Below are positions 28,382-36,778 of a stretch of 64,000 bases of DNA, in pieces. Within the stretch, counting starts at the first letter, position 1; each line of letters opens with the position of its first letter. The notes beneath the pieces are model-generated. The model saw nothing but the letters and a program-made list of their open reading frames with translations, was not told the DNA's origin and did no database searches. This DNA comes from Bacteroidales bacterium. Its GTDB lineage: Bacteria > Bacteroidota > Bacteroidia > Bacteroidales > UBA4417. The stretch spans positions 1-64,000 of the forward strand of contig JADJHD010000015.1 of NCBI GenBank assembly GCA_016707705.1, written 5' to 3'. Both the position numbers and the translations under genes were made by a program.

Positions 28382-29213
28382 TGCTCTTTTCCTCCGTTGT
28401 TTTCTCCAGTTTCTCCTGTTCGTCCTTCAGCAGATTCCTTACGACATATACATAGTCGAGGCTGTTGAAGTCCACACTGAATTTAAATGGGATTATGTAA
28501 AAATGCTCACCCTGTTCAACCCTGAAATCCTGGATAGTTCCAAGCATGAGGTTGGCAGGGAAGATATAGGAAAATCCGCTGGTGACAATCGTATCACCCT
28601 TGGCAATTTTAACGTGTGCCGGTATATCAGTGAGGGTACCATAGGAATGGTCCATCCCGTTCCACACAATGGTTCCCATCTGATTGTTCTTTTTTATTCT
28701 TCCGCTCAGCTTGGTTTGCCTGTTCAGGATGCTCATAACCCAGGCAAAGTTATCCGAAACATTTACCACTGTTCCCACAACTCCGTTGGAGGTAATTACC
28801 GCCATATCCTTATCAATCCCATGACGCCTTCCCTTGTTCAGCATGATGTAGTTGTTCCTCTTGCCTACGGTATTGTATATTACCCTCGCAACCATGTAAG
28901 TATACTGCTGCTTGTAAAGGGTATCCTGAACCCAGAAGGTGCTGGTGTCAGTCTTCAGGAATGAGATGCCTTTCATTTGCCGGAGCAGGGCATTCTCAGT
29001 GGCCAGCAATTCATTGGTACGACGAAGCTTCAGATATTCTGAAACATTGCTTACTGAAGAATAGAAACGGCCGGATACACTGTTGCCGGTGCTTTGCAGC
29101 ATCGAACGCTGGTAATAGGTGGAATTGACAAGCAATATAAGGGCTATGGATTCCAGCAGCAGGAATAGCAGGAACACATGATACCGAATAATGAAAGCCA
29201 AAAGGTTACGCAT
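28374..29213 (-). CDS. mreC: Rod shape-determining protein MreC
   Basis: 279 residues. One N-terminal transmembrane helix (FIIRYHVFLLFLLLESIALILLV) is followed by a coiled-coil (about residues 60-80, YLKLRRTNELLATENALLRQMKG) and the periplasmic double beta-barrel domain (VARVIYNTVGKRNNYIMLNKGRRHGIDKDMAVITSNGVVGTVVNVS, then GDTIVTSGFSYIFPANLMLGTI). MreC scaffolds the elongasome, linking MreB filaments to PBP2 and MreD. It lies 28 bp after mreB and overlaps mreD by 8 bp. Confidence 0.96.
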   Translation of the reverse strand: MRNLLAFIIRYHVFLLFLLLESIALILLVNSTYYQRSMLQSTGNSVSGRFYSSVSNVSEYLKLRRTNELLATENALLRQMKGISFLKTDTSTFWVQDTLYKQQYTYMVARVIYNTVGKRNNYIMLNKGRRHGIDKDMAVITSNGVVGTVVNVSDNFAWVMSILNRQTKLSGRIKKNNQMGTIVWNGMDHSYGTLTDIPAHVKIAKGDTIVTSGFSYIFPANLMLGTIQDFRVEQGEHFYIIPFKFSVDFNSLDYVYVVRNLLKDEQEKLEKTTEEKSNE

Positions 29214-29241
29214 ACAGCAATCCGGTATCTGTTAGCCAGTG

Positions 29242-30264
29242 TTACTTGATAAGGAAGGTAAACTTGTCGAAGTTCTTGAGGGCGATGCCTGTTCCCCTGG
29301 CAACTGCATGCAAGGGATCATCAGCTACATGCACCGGAAGTTTGGTCTTCAGGTGAAGTCGCTTGTCGAGGCCGCGAAGCAAAGAACCACCGCCGGCAAG
29401 ATAGATACCGGTCTTGAAAATATCCGCCGATAATTCAGGAGGAGTCATTTCAAGGGCGTTCAAGACAGCAGCCTCAATCTTTGAAATGGATTTATCAAGA
29501 GCATGAGCAATTTCGGCATAGTTCACATAGATTTCCTTGGGGATACCTGTGAGCATATCGCGTCCGTGTACTGCATAGTCAGGTGGAGGATTGTCGATTT
29601 CCGTCATGGCAGCTCCAACCTCTATCTTGATCATTTCGGCTGTGCGTTCCCCGATATTGATGTTATGCTGCTTACGCATGTATTCTTCAATGTCGGAATT
29701 GAAATCATCACCGGCGATGCGTATGGATTTGTTATTCACGATACCGCCAAGGGCGATAACTGCGATTTCGCTGGTACCACCACCTATGTCGATAATCATG
29801 TTACCTGTTGGCTCCAGAACGTCAATTCCGATACCGATAGCGGCAGCCATAGGTTCATGGATCAGCCTTACTTCCTTTGCACCGGCCTGTTCAGCTGAAT
29901 CCTTTACAGCTCTTTCTTCAACTTCGGTGATACCGGAAGGAATACAGATTACCATACGCAGAGCAGGTGGGAAAAGGCTGCGGCTGGGACCAATCATTTT
30001 GATCAGTTCCCTGATCATGTATTCTGCCGATTGGAAATCAGCGATAACACCATCGCGAAGTGGACGGATGGTCTTGATATTCTCATGCGTTTTACCGTGC
30101 ATCATCATGGCCTTTTTGCCTACTGCAAGCACTTTGCCGGTATTTCGCTCGATAGCGATAATGGATGGTTCGTCCACTACAACCTTGTCGTTATATATAA
30201 TGATGGTATTGGCCGTGCCAAGGTCCATCGCAATCTCTTTAGTCAGGAAGGAGAAAAGTCCCAT
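29242..30264 (-). CDS. mreB: Rod shape-determining actin homologue MreB
   Basis: 340 residues, the standard length. MGLFSFLTKEIAMDLGTANTIIIYNDKVVVDEPS is the membrane-binding N-terminus plus phosphate-1 loop. GGTSEIAVIALGGIV is phosphate-2, and YLAGGGSLLRGLDKRL near the C-terminus is the adenosine motif. It polymerises on ATP under the membrane and directs lateral wall synthesis. It is 49 bp downstream of purH in the same direction, a linkage common in Bacteroidota. Confidence 0.98.
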   Translation of the reverse strand: MGLFSFLTKEIAMDLGTANTIIIYNDKVVVDEPSIIAIERNTGKVLAVGKKAMMMHGKTHENIKTIRPLRDGVIADFQSAEYMIRELIKMIGPSRSLFPPALRMVICIPSGITEVEERAVKDSAEQAGAKEVRLIHEPMAAAIGIGIDVLEPTGNMIIDIGGGTSEIAVIALGGIVNNKSIRIAGDDFNSDIEEYMRKQHNINIGERTAEMIKIEVGAAMTEIDNPPPDYAVHGRDMLTGIPKEIYVNYAEIAHALDKSISKIEAAVLNALEMTPPELSADIFKTGIYLAGGGSLLRGLDKRLHLKTKLPVHVADDPLHAVARGTGIALKNFDKFTFLIK

Positions 30265-30313
30265 GAATCTTTTTTGTCTTTTGAGGAGTCACCCCCGTTA
30301 CTCAATCTTTTGC

Positions 30314-31840
30314 TTAGTGTTTAAAATGCCTTGTTCCTGTGAAGGCCATGGTGATTCCATTTTCATTGCAAAAACGAATGGAATCTTCATCCCTTACTGA
30401 GCCCCCGGGTTGCACAACAGCGCGTATTCCGACTCCAGAGGCAATTTCCACCGAATCAGAGAAGGGGAAGAAAGCATCCGAAGCCATTACTGCACCCTGC
30501 AGGTCCAACTTAAATTCGCCGGCTTTTGCAATGGCATGCCTGAGTGCATCCACTCTGGAAGTCATTCCGCAACCGGCACCCAGCAATTGGGCATTTTTAG
30601 CCAGAACAATTGCATTGCTCTTCAGGTGCTTAACGATAATATTAGCGAAAATCAAATCAGTAACCTGCTGTGTATCAGGCAAGGATTGAGTTACAACCTC
30701 CAGGTTAACCGGACCTTCAGTCCTGGTATCCCTGCCTTGCTCAATAACACCGTTCAGTAGTGATTTGAATTGTTTTGCCTGAAAATCAATTGGTTTAAGC
30801 TGCAAAATTATTCTATTTTTCTTTGATTTCAGGATTTCCAGTGCATTTTTTTCATACCCTGGTGCAATAATCAATTCAAAGAAAAGCTTATTGATTTCTT
30901 CTGCAGTTTCTTCATCAACTTCCCTGTTGGTTGCAAGCACTCCTCCAAAGGCAGAAACAGGGTCACCGGCGAGGGCATCAATCCATGCACTCTTTAGGGT
31001 TTGACGGGTTGAAACTCCGCAAGCATTGGTATGCTTGATAATTGCAAATGTTGGAAGAGCAAACTCAGATACCAGTGATATGGCGGCATCCAGATCAACG
31101 AGGTTGTTGTAGGAAATTGCCTTCCCATTCAACTGAGTGTATACTTCTGAGGTGTTTCCGTAAAAAACTCCTTCCTGATGAGGGTTCTCCCCATAACGAA
31201 GGGTTTCATTTGTCAGGAGACTCTGCTTGAATGCAGGGATACCTGTTTCACGGTTAAAGTATTTGAAAATGGCAGTGTCGTAATGCGAAGAAACATTAAA
31301 TGCCTGAGCTGCAAAATAATAGCGATCCTGCAAATTACTGAATCCTTTTTTCTCATCAAGCATCTCCAGAAGTCTGTCGTACTGCGCAGATGAGGGCACA
31401 ATTACAACATCCCGATAATTCTTGGCAGCCGCCCTGATCAGGGAGATTCCTCCGATATCAATTTTCTCAATAATATCCTCATGTTCCGAGCCTGATGCTA
31501 CAGTAGACTCAAACGGATAGAGATCAACAATTACCAAATCAAAGGGAGGTATATCATATTCGGCTACCTGAGCCACATCTCCTTCATTATCGCGGCGATA
31601 AAGAATTCCTCCGAATACTTTCGGGTGAAGGGTTTTAACGCGCCCTCCAAGTATGGATGGGTATGAAGTGAGACTTTCAACTGTTGAACAGGGTAGTCCC
31701 AGAGAAACTATGAAATCGTAGGTTCCTCCGGTTGAATAAATCGTAACTCCCAGTTGATGCAGCTTTCGAGCGATCTCATCTACACGTTCCTTGTGATATA
31801 CTGAAATGAGAGCAGAGCGGATTTGGGTATATTCTTCCAT
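30314..31840 (-). CDS. purH: Bifunctional AICAR formyltransferase / IMP cyclohydrolase
   Basis: 508 residues, complete. The N-terminal MGS-like IMP cyclohydrolase domain is visible as ALISVYHKERVDEIARKLHQLGVTIYSTGGT and VKTLHPKVFGGIL. The AICAR transformylase domain shows LRYGENPHQEG, YNNLVDLDAAISL, IIKHTNACGVS and ASDAFFPFSDSVEIA, including the catalytic Lys-His pair in KHTNACG. It performs the last two steps of purine synthesis, AICAR to FAICAR to IMP. It leads the purH-mreBCD block from a promoter with a 14-nt leader. Confidence 0.98.
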   Translation of the reverse strand: MEEYTQIRSALISVYHKERVDEIARKLHQLGVTIYSTGGTYDFIVSLGLPCSTVESLTSYPSILGGRVKTLHPKVFGGILYRRDNEGDVAQVAEYDIPPFDLVIVDLYPFESTVASGSEHEDIIEKIDIGGISLIRAAAKNYRDVVIVPSSAQYDRLLEMLDEKKGFSNLQDRYYFAAQAFNVSSHYDTAIFKYFNRETGIPAFKQSLLTNETLRYGENPHQEGVFYGNTSEVYTQLNGKAISYNNLVDLDAAISLVSEFALPTFAIIKHTNACGVSTRQTLKSAWIDALAGDPVSAFGGVLATNREVDEETAEEINKLFFELIIAPGYEKNALEILKSKKNRIILQLKPIDFQAKQFKSLLNGVIEQGRDTRTEGPVNLEVVTQSLPDTQQVTDLIFANIIVKHLKSNAIVLAKNAQLLGAGCGMTSRVDALRHAIAKAGEFKLDLQGAVMASDAFFPFSDSVEIASGVGIRAVVQPGGSVRDEDSIRFCNENGITMAFTGTRHFKH

Positions 31841-31860
31841 GTAAGGTGCTGAAAAGTGTG

Positions 31861-31868
31861 CAAATTTA
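31861..31868 (-). promoter_or_regulatory. -7 box for purH-mreBCD
   Basis: CAAATTTA on the plus strand is TAAATTTG on the minus strand, a perfect -7 box 20 nt upstream of the purH start at 31840. Confidence 0.6.
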
Positions 31869-32250
31869 CGAAAAACAGGCTTAGGGTATTGAAAATGCAG
31901 TCTCGCTTTAATGATTTATATTGACGGTATTTTGAAACCCGGGTAAGAATATGATGGGATTCAACGATACCAAGCATTTCAGGCATACGTTAATAAAATC
32001 CCGAGGATCGAAAATTTCATTTAAAATGTAACCAGATTGCAAGCAGTTCGTCCAAAGAACTGTTGTTTCAATCGCGATCATCACGTATCCATATTTGCCG
32101 GCTTCATGGATAATTCAAAGATACTTATAGAGTTTCAGTAATTTTGTTAAAATCAGCACCAACGCTGAAATTCTATGTAATTTTACCATTCCGGCTGCAA
32201 TTGTGAACAGCATTGGATAAATTCTGTTTTAGTTACACATCTGCCTTCCT
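31869..32250. other. Intergenic region between divergent purH and permease gene
   Basis: No ORF of merit. It contains a small stem (CAGTTC 32044-32049 / GAACTG 32057-32062) and a perfect plus-strand -7 box TAATTTTG at 32139-32146, about 105 nt before the permease start, which may drive that gene. Confidence 0.4.
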
Positions 32251-33498
32251 ATGATTTTTCTTCGTTTGTTCAGGGAAAGTTATCTTTTTGCCTTAAGAGC
32301 CCTGGTGGTCAATAAGGTCAGAACTTTGCTTTCCCTATTGGGAATCACAATCGGGATATTTTCTGTTATTTCGGTACTCACAGTGTTCGATAGTATCGAG
32401 TATACACTCCGAAAAGATATTGAATCCCTTGGAAGTAACGTGCTTTTCATTCAGAAATGGCCTTTCATCGGAAGTCCGGATATGCCATGGTGGGAATATA
32501 TGAAACGCCCTGAACCCCGGGTGGAAGAATTGGAAGAAATCCAGAGGAGAAGCACCCTGTCAGATGCTGCCGGTTATAATATTGGTACCAATCGCAACGT
32601 CAAATACTCAGGTGTTACCTATGAAAATGCTACTATTGTTGCTGTTTCCCACGACTATAGCAAGGTAGATAATGTGGATATTGCCGACGGACGCTATTTT
32701 ACCCTTGCTGAATCAATGGCAGGGCGTCCGGTTGCCATTATTGGGGATGAAATTGCCTCCAAGCTCATTCCCAACCGGGATCCGATAGGACAACAGGTAA
32801 CAGTTTTTGGCAGGAAAGTTGAAATTATTGGCAGGTTCAAGAGGACCGGGAATGTAACCTTTGGCAGATCAAATGATGACTGGCTGATGATCCCGGTTAA
32901 TTTCGGACGTAATTTCCTCAATCTGAATGGCGATAATATCGGTTCTACTATCATGGTCAGAGGAAGGGCCAATGTGCCAAATGATCAGCTCAGGGATGAA
33001 CTCACCGGAATCATGCGCTCAGTCCGCAAACTCAAGCCGGGTTCCAAGGATAATTTCGAGATCAATGAAACCTCCGTCATCAATAATGCCTTTGATAGCG
33101 TGTTCAGAATAATTTCAATCGTTGGCTGGATTGTAGGTGGTTTTTCTCTTCTCGTAGGTGGCTTCGGGATTGCAAATATTATGTTCGTTTCTGTGAAGGA
33201 ACGCACCGTCCAAATTGGTATTCAAAAATCATTGGGAGCTAAAAACTCCTTCATCCTGCAACAATTCCTTTTCGAAGCAATTTTCCTTTCACTTTTGGGA
33301 GGTGCTGTTGGATTATTGATTATCTATATCGGGACTGTGATTGCATCCAATCTTGCCGGTATGGACCTGTTCCTTAATACTAAGAACATTATCATCGGAC
33401 TGTCAGTTTCCGGATTTATCGGATTGGTTTCAGGACTCTTCCCCGCATGGTCAGCATCACGCCTTGATCCTGTTGAGGCTATGCGTTCGACGTTCTAA
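32251..33498 (+). CDS. ABC transporter permease, MacB/FtsX type
   Basis: 415 residues. TM1 at about residues 20-43 (VNKVRTLLSLLGITIGIFSVISVLTV) is followed by a periplasmic MacB-type domain of about 225 residues (VLFIQKWPFIG, IIGDEIASKLIPNRDPIGQQV). A C-terminal FtsX core has three helices with the cytoplasmic signature FVSVKERTVQIGIQKSLGAKNSFILQQF. Such permeases pair with an ATPase of the MacB/LolD type to expel substrates or drive mechanotransmission. No ATPase gene is adjacent, so the partner must be encoded elsewhere. Single-gene unit. Confidence 0.93.
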   Translation: MIFLRLFRESYLFALRALVVNKVRTLLSLLGITIGIFSVISVLTVFDSIEYTLRKDIESLGSNVLFIQKWPFIGSPDMPWWEYMKRPEPRVEELEEIQRRSTLSDAAGYNIGTNRNVKYSGVTYENATIVAVSHDYSKVDNVDIADGRYFTLAESMAGRPVAIIGDEIASKLIPNRDPIGQQVTVFGRKVEIIGRFKRTGNVTFGRSNDDWLMIPVNFGRNFLNLNGDNIGSTIMVRGRANVPNDQLRDELTGIMRSVRKLKPGSKDNFEINETSVINNAFDSVFRIISIVGWIVGGFSLLVGGFGIANIMFVSVKERTVQIGIQKSLGAKNSFILQQFLFEAIFLSLLGGAVGLLIIYIGTVIASNLAGMDLFLNTKNIIIGLSVSGFIGLVSGLFPAWSASRLDPVEAMRSTF

Positions 33499-33549
33499 GT
33501 TTACTTTTGCTTTGTTTTAGTTGGTTCTGCTTGGGCAGTTTGTTCCTCT

Positions 33550-34010
33550 GTTGTAGAGACAATGGGACGGGGGGACTGTGGGACAAGGGGATTTATGATT
33601 GCGGATTTCGGGTTTCGGATTGAGAATTGCTGGGCTCCATTGGTAGTTTGTGCCCGGGGGACAGGGAGATTTCGGGTTGCGGGTTACGGATATGGGATGT
33701 ACAGAAGTTGATGTAAGCAAATATTGGTTTCAGAGTATAATTTTCTTGATAATCCTAGAAAGCAGCACCATTGTTAGTAAGCCTCAAATTCACTCCCTCC
33801 CTTTGGCAAAAGGGAGGGCCGGGGTGAGTTGTACTCAAGCCTCTAACGCTTCTAATTATAGGGGATTTGTGATTTCGGGTTGCGGATTGCGGATTTCGGG
33901 TTTCGGATCGCGGGGTTCTATGGGGAGTTGGTGCCCGGGGGCAAGGAGACAATGAGACGGGGGATAAGGGGATTTGTGATTTCGGATTGCAGATTTCGGA
34001 GTGCAGGTTG
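33550..34010. repeat. Degenerate repeat island of GGATTTCGGGTTTCGG words
   Basis: Two related blocks (about 33557-33700 and 33860-34010) share GACAATGnGACGGGGG, AAGGGGATTTnTGATT, GATTTCGGGTTGCGG and GTGCCCGGGGG in scrambled order. ORFs here are artefacts of the repeats. No gene is supported between 33499 and 34355. Confidence 0.7.
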
Positions 34011-34080
34011 CGGAATTCTGGTTTCGGATTTTATTTGGTATTTATTGATTTTGAATTTTGGTTGGTTACTCGTAATACAC

Positions 34081-34108
34081 TGTCACACTGAGCGTGTCGA
34101 AGTGTTTT
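34081..34108 (+). repeat. 28-bp dispersed repeat, copy A
   Basis: TGTCACACTGAGCGTGTCGA followed by AGTGTTTT. It matches the reverse complement of 39754-39781 at 27 of 28 positions. A related word (CACTGAGCTTGTCGAAGTG) is familiar from intergenic DNA of many environmental Bacteroidota. Confidence 0.8.
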
Positions 34109-34355
34109 ATATCAAAGCAGAATCCAGATCCGTGCTCTATTTCTAGCTAATAGCACATTTCTGCAACCAAGAAGGTAAACAGAGAATGAAGATGGATCGG
34201 GCAAGAATTTAACTATTCATTTTTCTGATCAGAAGTGTAAATATTTCAATATCTCAGCATTAAATGCAGCTGTTTGAATATATCCTGAGATTGTGGTTTT
34301 TACTTGTGATTCTTATCTCCTTTTACCTATTTTTGCTAAAAGGAGTTTAGGAAGC

Positions 34356-36125
34356 ATGGAGAAGCGCTGGGTACTGAAAAATCGTGGTGACAAGAAACTG
34401 GTCGGCGAATTGGCCACCCAATTGGGTATTGAGCCATCCTTAGCTGAATTGCTGGTTCAGAGAGGTGTTACCAATTTTGATGAAGCCAAGGCTTTTTTCA
34501 GACCTGAAATGATGCACCTGCATGATCCATTTCTGATGAATGATATGGATAAGGCCATCGACCGGATTGAAGCGGCTTTGGCTGCCGGCGAGAAAGTCAT
34601 GGTGTATGGCGATTATGATGTGGATGGAACCACTGCAGTTGCCTTGGTTTATACTTTCCTTCAGCAACATGGTTTTAAATTACTCGATTTCTATATCCCC
34701 GACCGCTATTTAGAAGGATATGGAATTTCCCTCAGAAGTATTGACTACGCGGAAGAGCAGGGTTTTACCCTTATTATTGCCCTGGATTGCGGAATTAAAG
34801 CCGTAGAAAAAATACAGTACGCTAAGGATAAGGGAATTGATTTCATCATCTGCGACCATCACCGTCCCGGAGACACTCTCCCGGATGCTGTTGCCGTTCT
34901 TGATGCAAAAAGAGAGGATTCCACCTATCCTTTTGATGAACTCTCAGGCTGTGGAGTTGGCTTTAAACTGATTCAGGCTTATGCTATAAGGAACAATATT
35001 CCTTCATCCTCTCTAAGACAGTACCTTGATCTGGTGGCTGTCAGCATTGCTTCCGATATAGTCCCAATTGTTGGGGAGAACAGGATTCTCTCCTATTATG
35101 GACTAAAGAAAATAAACAGCAATCCACGTCCCGGTATTGAGGCGATTCTCCGCATTGCCAATATCATCCGCAAAAGCTCAGATCAGCCCATTCCTGATGA
35201 GGATGAGTCCATGAGTTTCAATAGGGAACTGACTATAAATGACCTGGTGTTTGTCCTTGGACCACGCATCAATGCTGCCGGCAGAATTGAAAGCGGAAAG
35301 AACTCAGTTTTGCTGCTGATCAGTCCGGACCTTGAGCATGCTGAGAGCATTGCTACCCAAATCAACGATTTCAACACCGAGCGTCGCAACCTTGATTCTC
35401 ATATCACTCAGGAAGCTCTCGATAAAATTGCCACAGATCCTTTTCTGCGCAGCTCTGCATCAACAGTAGTTTTTAATCCGGAATGGCATAAGGGGGTCAT
35501 CGGAATAGTTGCTTCCCGCCTCACCGAAACCTATTACCGGCCAACAATTGTCCTAACCTTGTCGAATGGACTTATTACCGGTTCTGCCAGATCAGTGAAG
35601 GACTTTGATATCTATTCGGCTATTGACGCATGCAGTGACCTTCTGGAACATTTTGGCGGACATACCTTTGCAGCAGGCTTATCTCTTAAACCTGATAATT
35701 TCGACGAATTCCGCAACAGGTTTGAAAAGGTAGTTTCTTCAAAGATTACAGAGAATATGAAGATTCCGGAGGTTGAAATTGACCTCGAAATCAACCTGAA
35801 CCAGATCACTCCCAAGTTTATGAGGGTGCTGAAGCAATTTGCCCCTTTTGGACCGGGAAACATGTCACCGGTATTTGTGACTCCTGATACGCATGATACA
35901 GGATATGCCAGGATTGTAGGGAAGAATCATGTGAAGATGACGGTATTTCAGAATGCTGTTCGGTCAGATCCTTATTCGGCCATTGCATTTCAGCAGGGAG
36001 AAAAGTTTTCAGCAATTCAGAAAGGGCAATTCATGGACATTTGCTACCATCTGGAAGAGAATGAATGGAACGGTGTGCGCAGCATTCAGCTGAATGTGAA
36101 GGATATCAGATTCTGCGGAGATTGA
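34356..36125 (+). CDS. recJ: Single-stranded-DNA-specific exonuclease RecJ
   Basis: 589 residues from the ATG at 34356 (MEKRWVLKNRGDKK), which follows an AGGAAG-like ribosome site; the longer ORF from 34293 adds an unlikely hydrophobic lead. DHH phosphoesterase motifs are complete: VYGDYDVDGTTAVAL, IIALDCGIKA, IICDHHRPGD and the DHHA1 part with HKGVIGIVASRLTETYYRP and GSARSVKDFDIYSAI plus GGHTFAAGLSL. A C-terminal OB domain follows (MKIPEVEIDLEIN, APFGPGNMSPVF). RecJ degrades 5' single strands in recombination and mismatch repair. It converges on the LysE gene with only 8 bp between. Confidence 0.97.
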   Translation: MEKRWVLKNRGDKKLVGELATQLGIEPSLAELLVQRGVTNFDEAKAFFRPEMMHLHDPFLMNDMDKAIDRIEAALAAGEKVMVYGDYDVDGTTAVALVYTFLQQHGFKLLDFYIPDRYLEGYGISLRSIDYAEEQGFTLIIALDCGIKAVEKIQYAKDKGIDFIICDHHRPGDTLPDAVAVLDAKREDSTYPFDELSGCGVGFKLIQAYAIRNNIPSSSLRQYLDLVAVSIASDIVPIVGENRILSYYGLKKINSNPRPGIEAILRIANIIRKSSDQPIPDEDESMSFNRELTINDLVFVLGPRINAAGRIESGKNSVLLLISPDLEHAESIATQINDFNTERRNLDSHITQEALDKIATDPFLRSSASTVVFNPEWHKGVIGIVASRLTETYYRPTIVLTLSNGLITGSARSVKDFDIYSAIDACSDLLEHFGGHTFAAGLSLKPDNFDEFRNRFEKVVSSKITENMKIPEVEIDLEINLNQITPKFMRVLKQFAPFGPGNMSPVFVTPDTHDTGYARIVGKNHVKMTVFQNAVRSDPYSAIAFQQGEKFSAIQKGQFMDICYHLEENEWNGVRSIQLNVKDIRFCGD

Positions 36126-36133
36126 TTTTAGGC

Positions 36134-36757
36134 TCAGATCTGTATAAAAACCCTGATAATCAGGAAAACGCCAAATACTACCAAAAGAATTCCTACTATG
36201 TGATTGACCCTGATTAACATCTGGGGTTTCAGGTATTGTTTCAGTTTGTTGGCAAGGAATACCTTGAAAATATCACTTCCCAGAATTGCTGCAAGTGTGC
36301 CGGCAAAGAAGATCATCACCCCATGCTTGTCATCACCGTAATTGGCACTTACGCCCACCATTGCTGAGATCCAGAAGAACCACACAAATGGATTCATGAT
36401 ATTCAGGAAATAGCCTTTCAGAATATAGGTTATCGGTCCCGGAACCTTGATCTCAATAAGGTTATTGTTTTCGTCGATATGGACCTTTCTCCGGAAAGTA
36501 TATATTCCGAAGCCAATTAAAATCAGTCCGCCGATTACCCCGGCAATTACATAGGTATTTTTCTGATTAATCAGCTGGAGTGCTCCCAGAAATGCAAGGT
36601 AAACCACACTCAGGTCAGAAAGAAAGATACCGCCTGCAAGGAACAATCCGGATTTCAGTCCCCTGTGTATGCTGGTTTGAAGTAGTGTAAAGAGTGCAGG
36701 TCCCAGCAGTACCGATAGGGTAAGTCCTAATATCGCGCCTTGCAGAAAGGGGTGCAT
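36134..36757 (-). CDS. LysE/RhtB family translocator
   Basis: 207 residues and about six hydrophobic helices. The N-terminal FLQGAILGLTLSVLLGPALFTLLQTSIHRGLKSGLFLAGGIFLSDLSVVYLAFLGA is the family signature (GP-aLf-l near residues 20-25). MNPFVWFFWISAM, the conserved NP motif, falls after a basic cytoplasmic loop. Members export amino acids or related small solutes. It lies 21 bp downstream of the GH3-family gene on the same strand, so the two are co-transcribed. Confidence 0.88.
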   Translation of the reverse strand: MHPFLQGAILGLTLSVLLGPALFTLLQTSIHRGLKSGLFLAGGIFLSDLSVVYLAFLGALQLINQKNTYVIAGVIGGLILIGFGIYTFRRKVHIDENNNLIEIKVPGPITYILKGYFLNIMNPFVWFFWISAMVGVSANYGDDKHGVMIFFAGTLAAILGSDIFKVFLANKLKQYLKPQMLIRVNHIVGILLVVFGVFLIIRVFIQI

Positions 36758-36778
36758 CTTGATTGGTTGGGATTAAGT

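Noticed and set aside
31780..31986. 68-codon minus-strand ORF upstream of purH
   Set aside because: It overlaps the purH start and its promoter.
33517..34146. Several ORFs in the repeat island
   Set aside because: They arise from low-complexity repeats in all frames.
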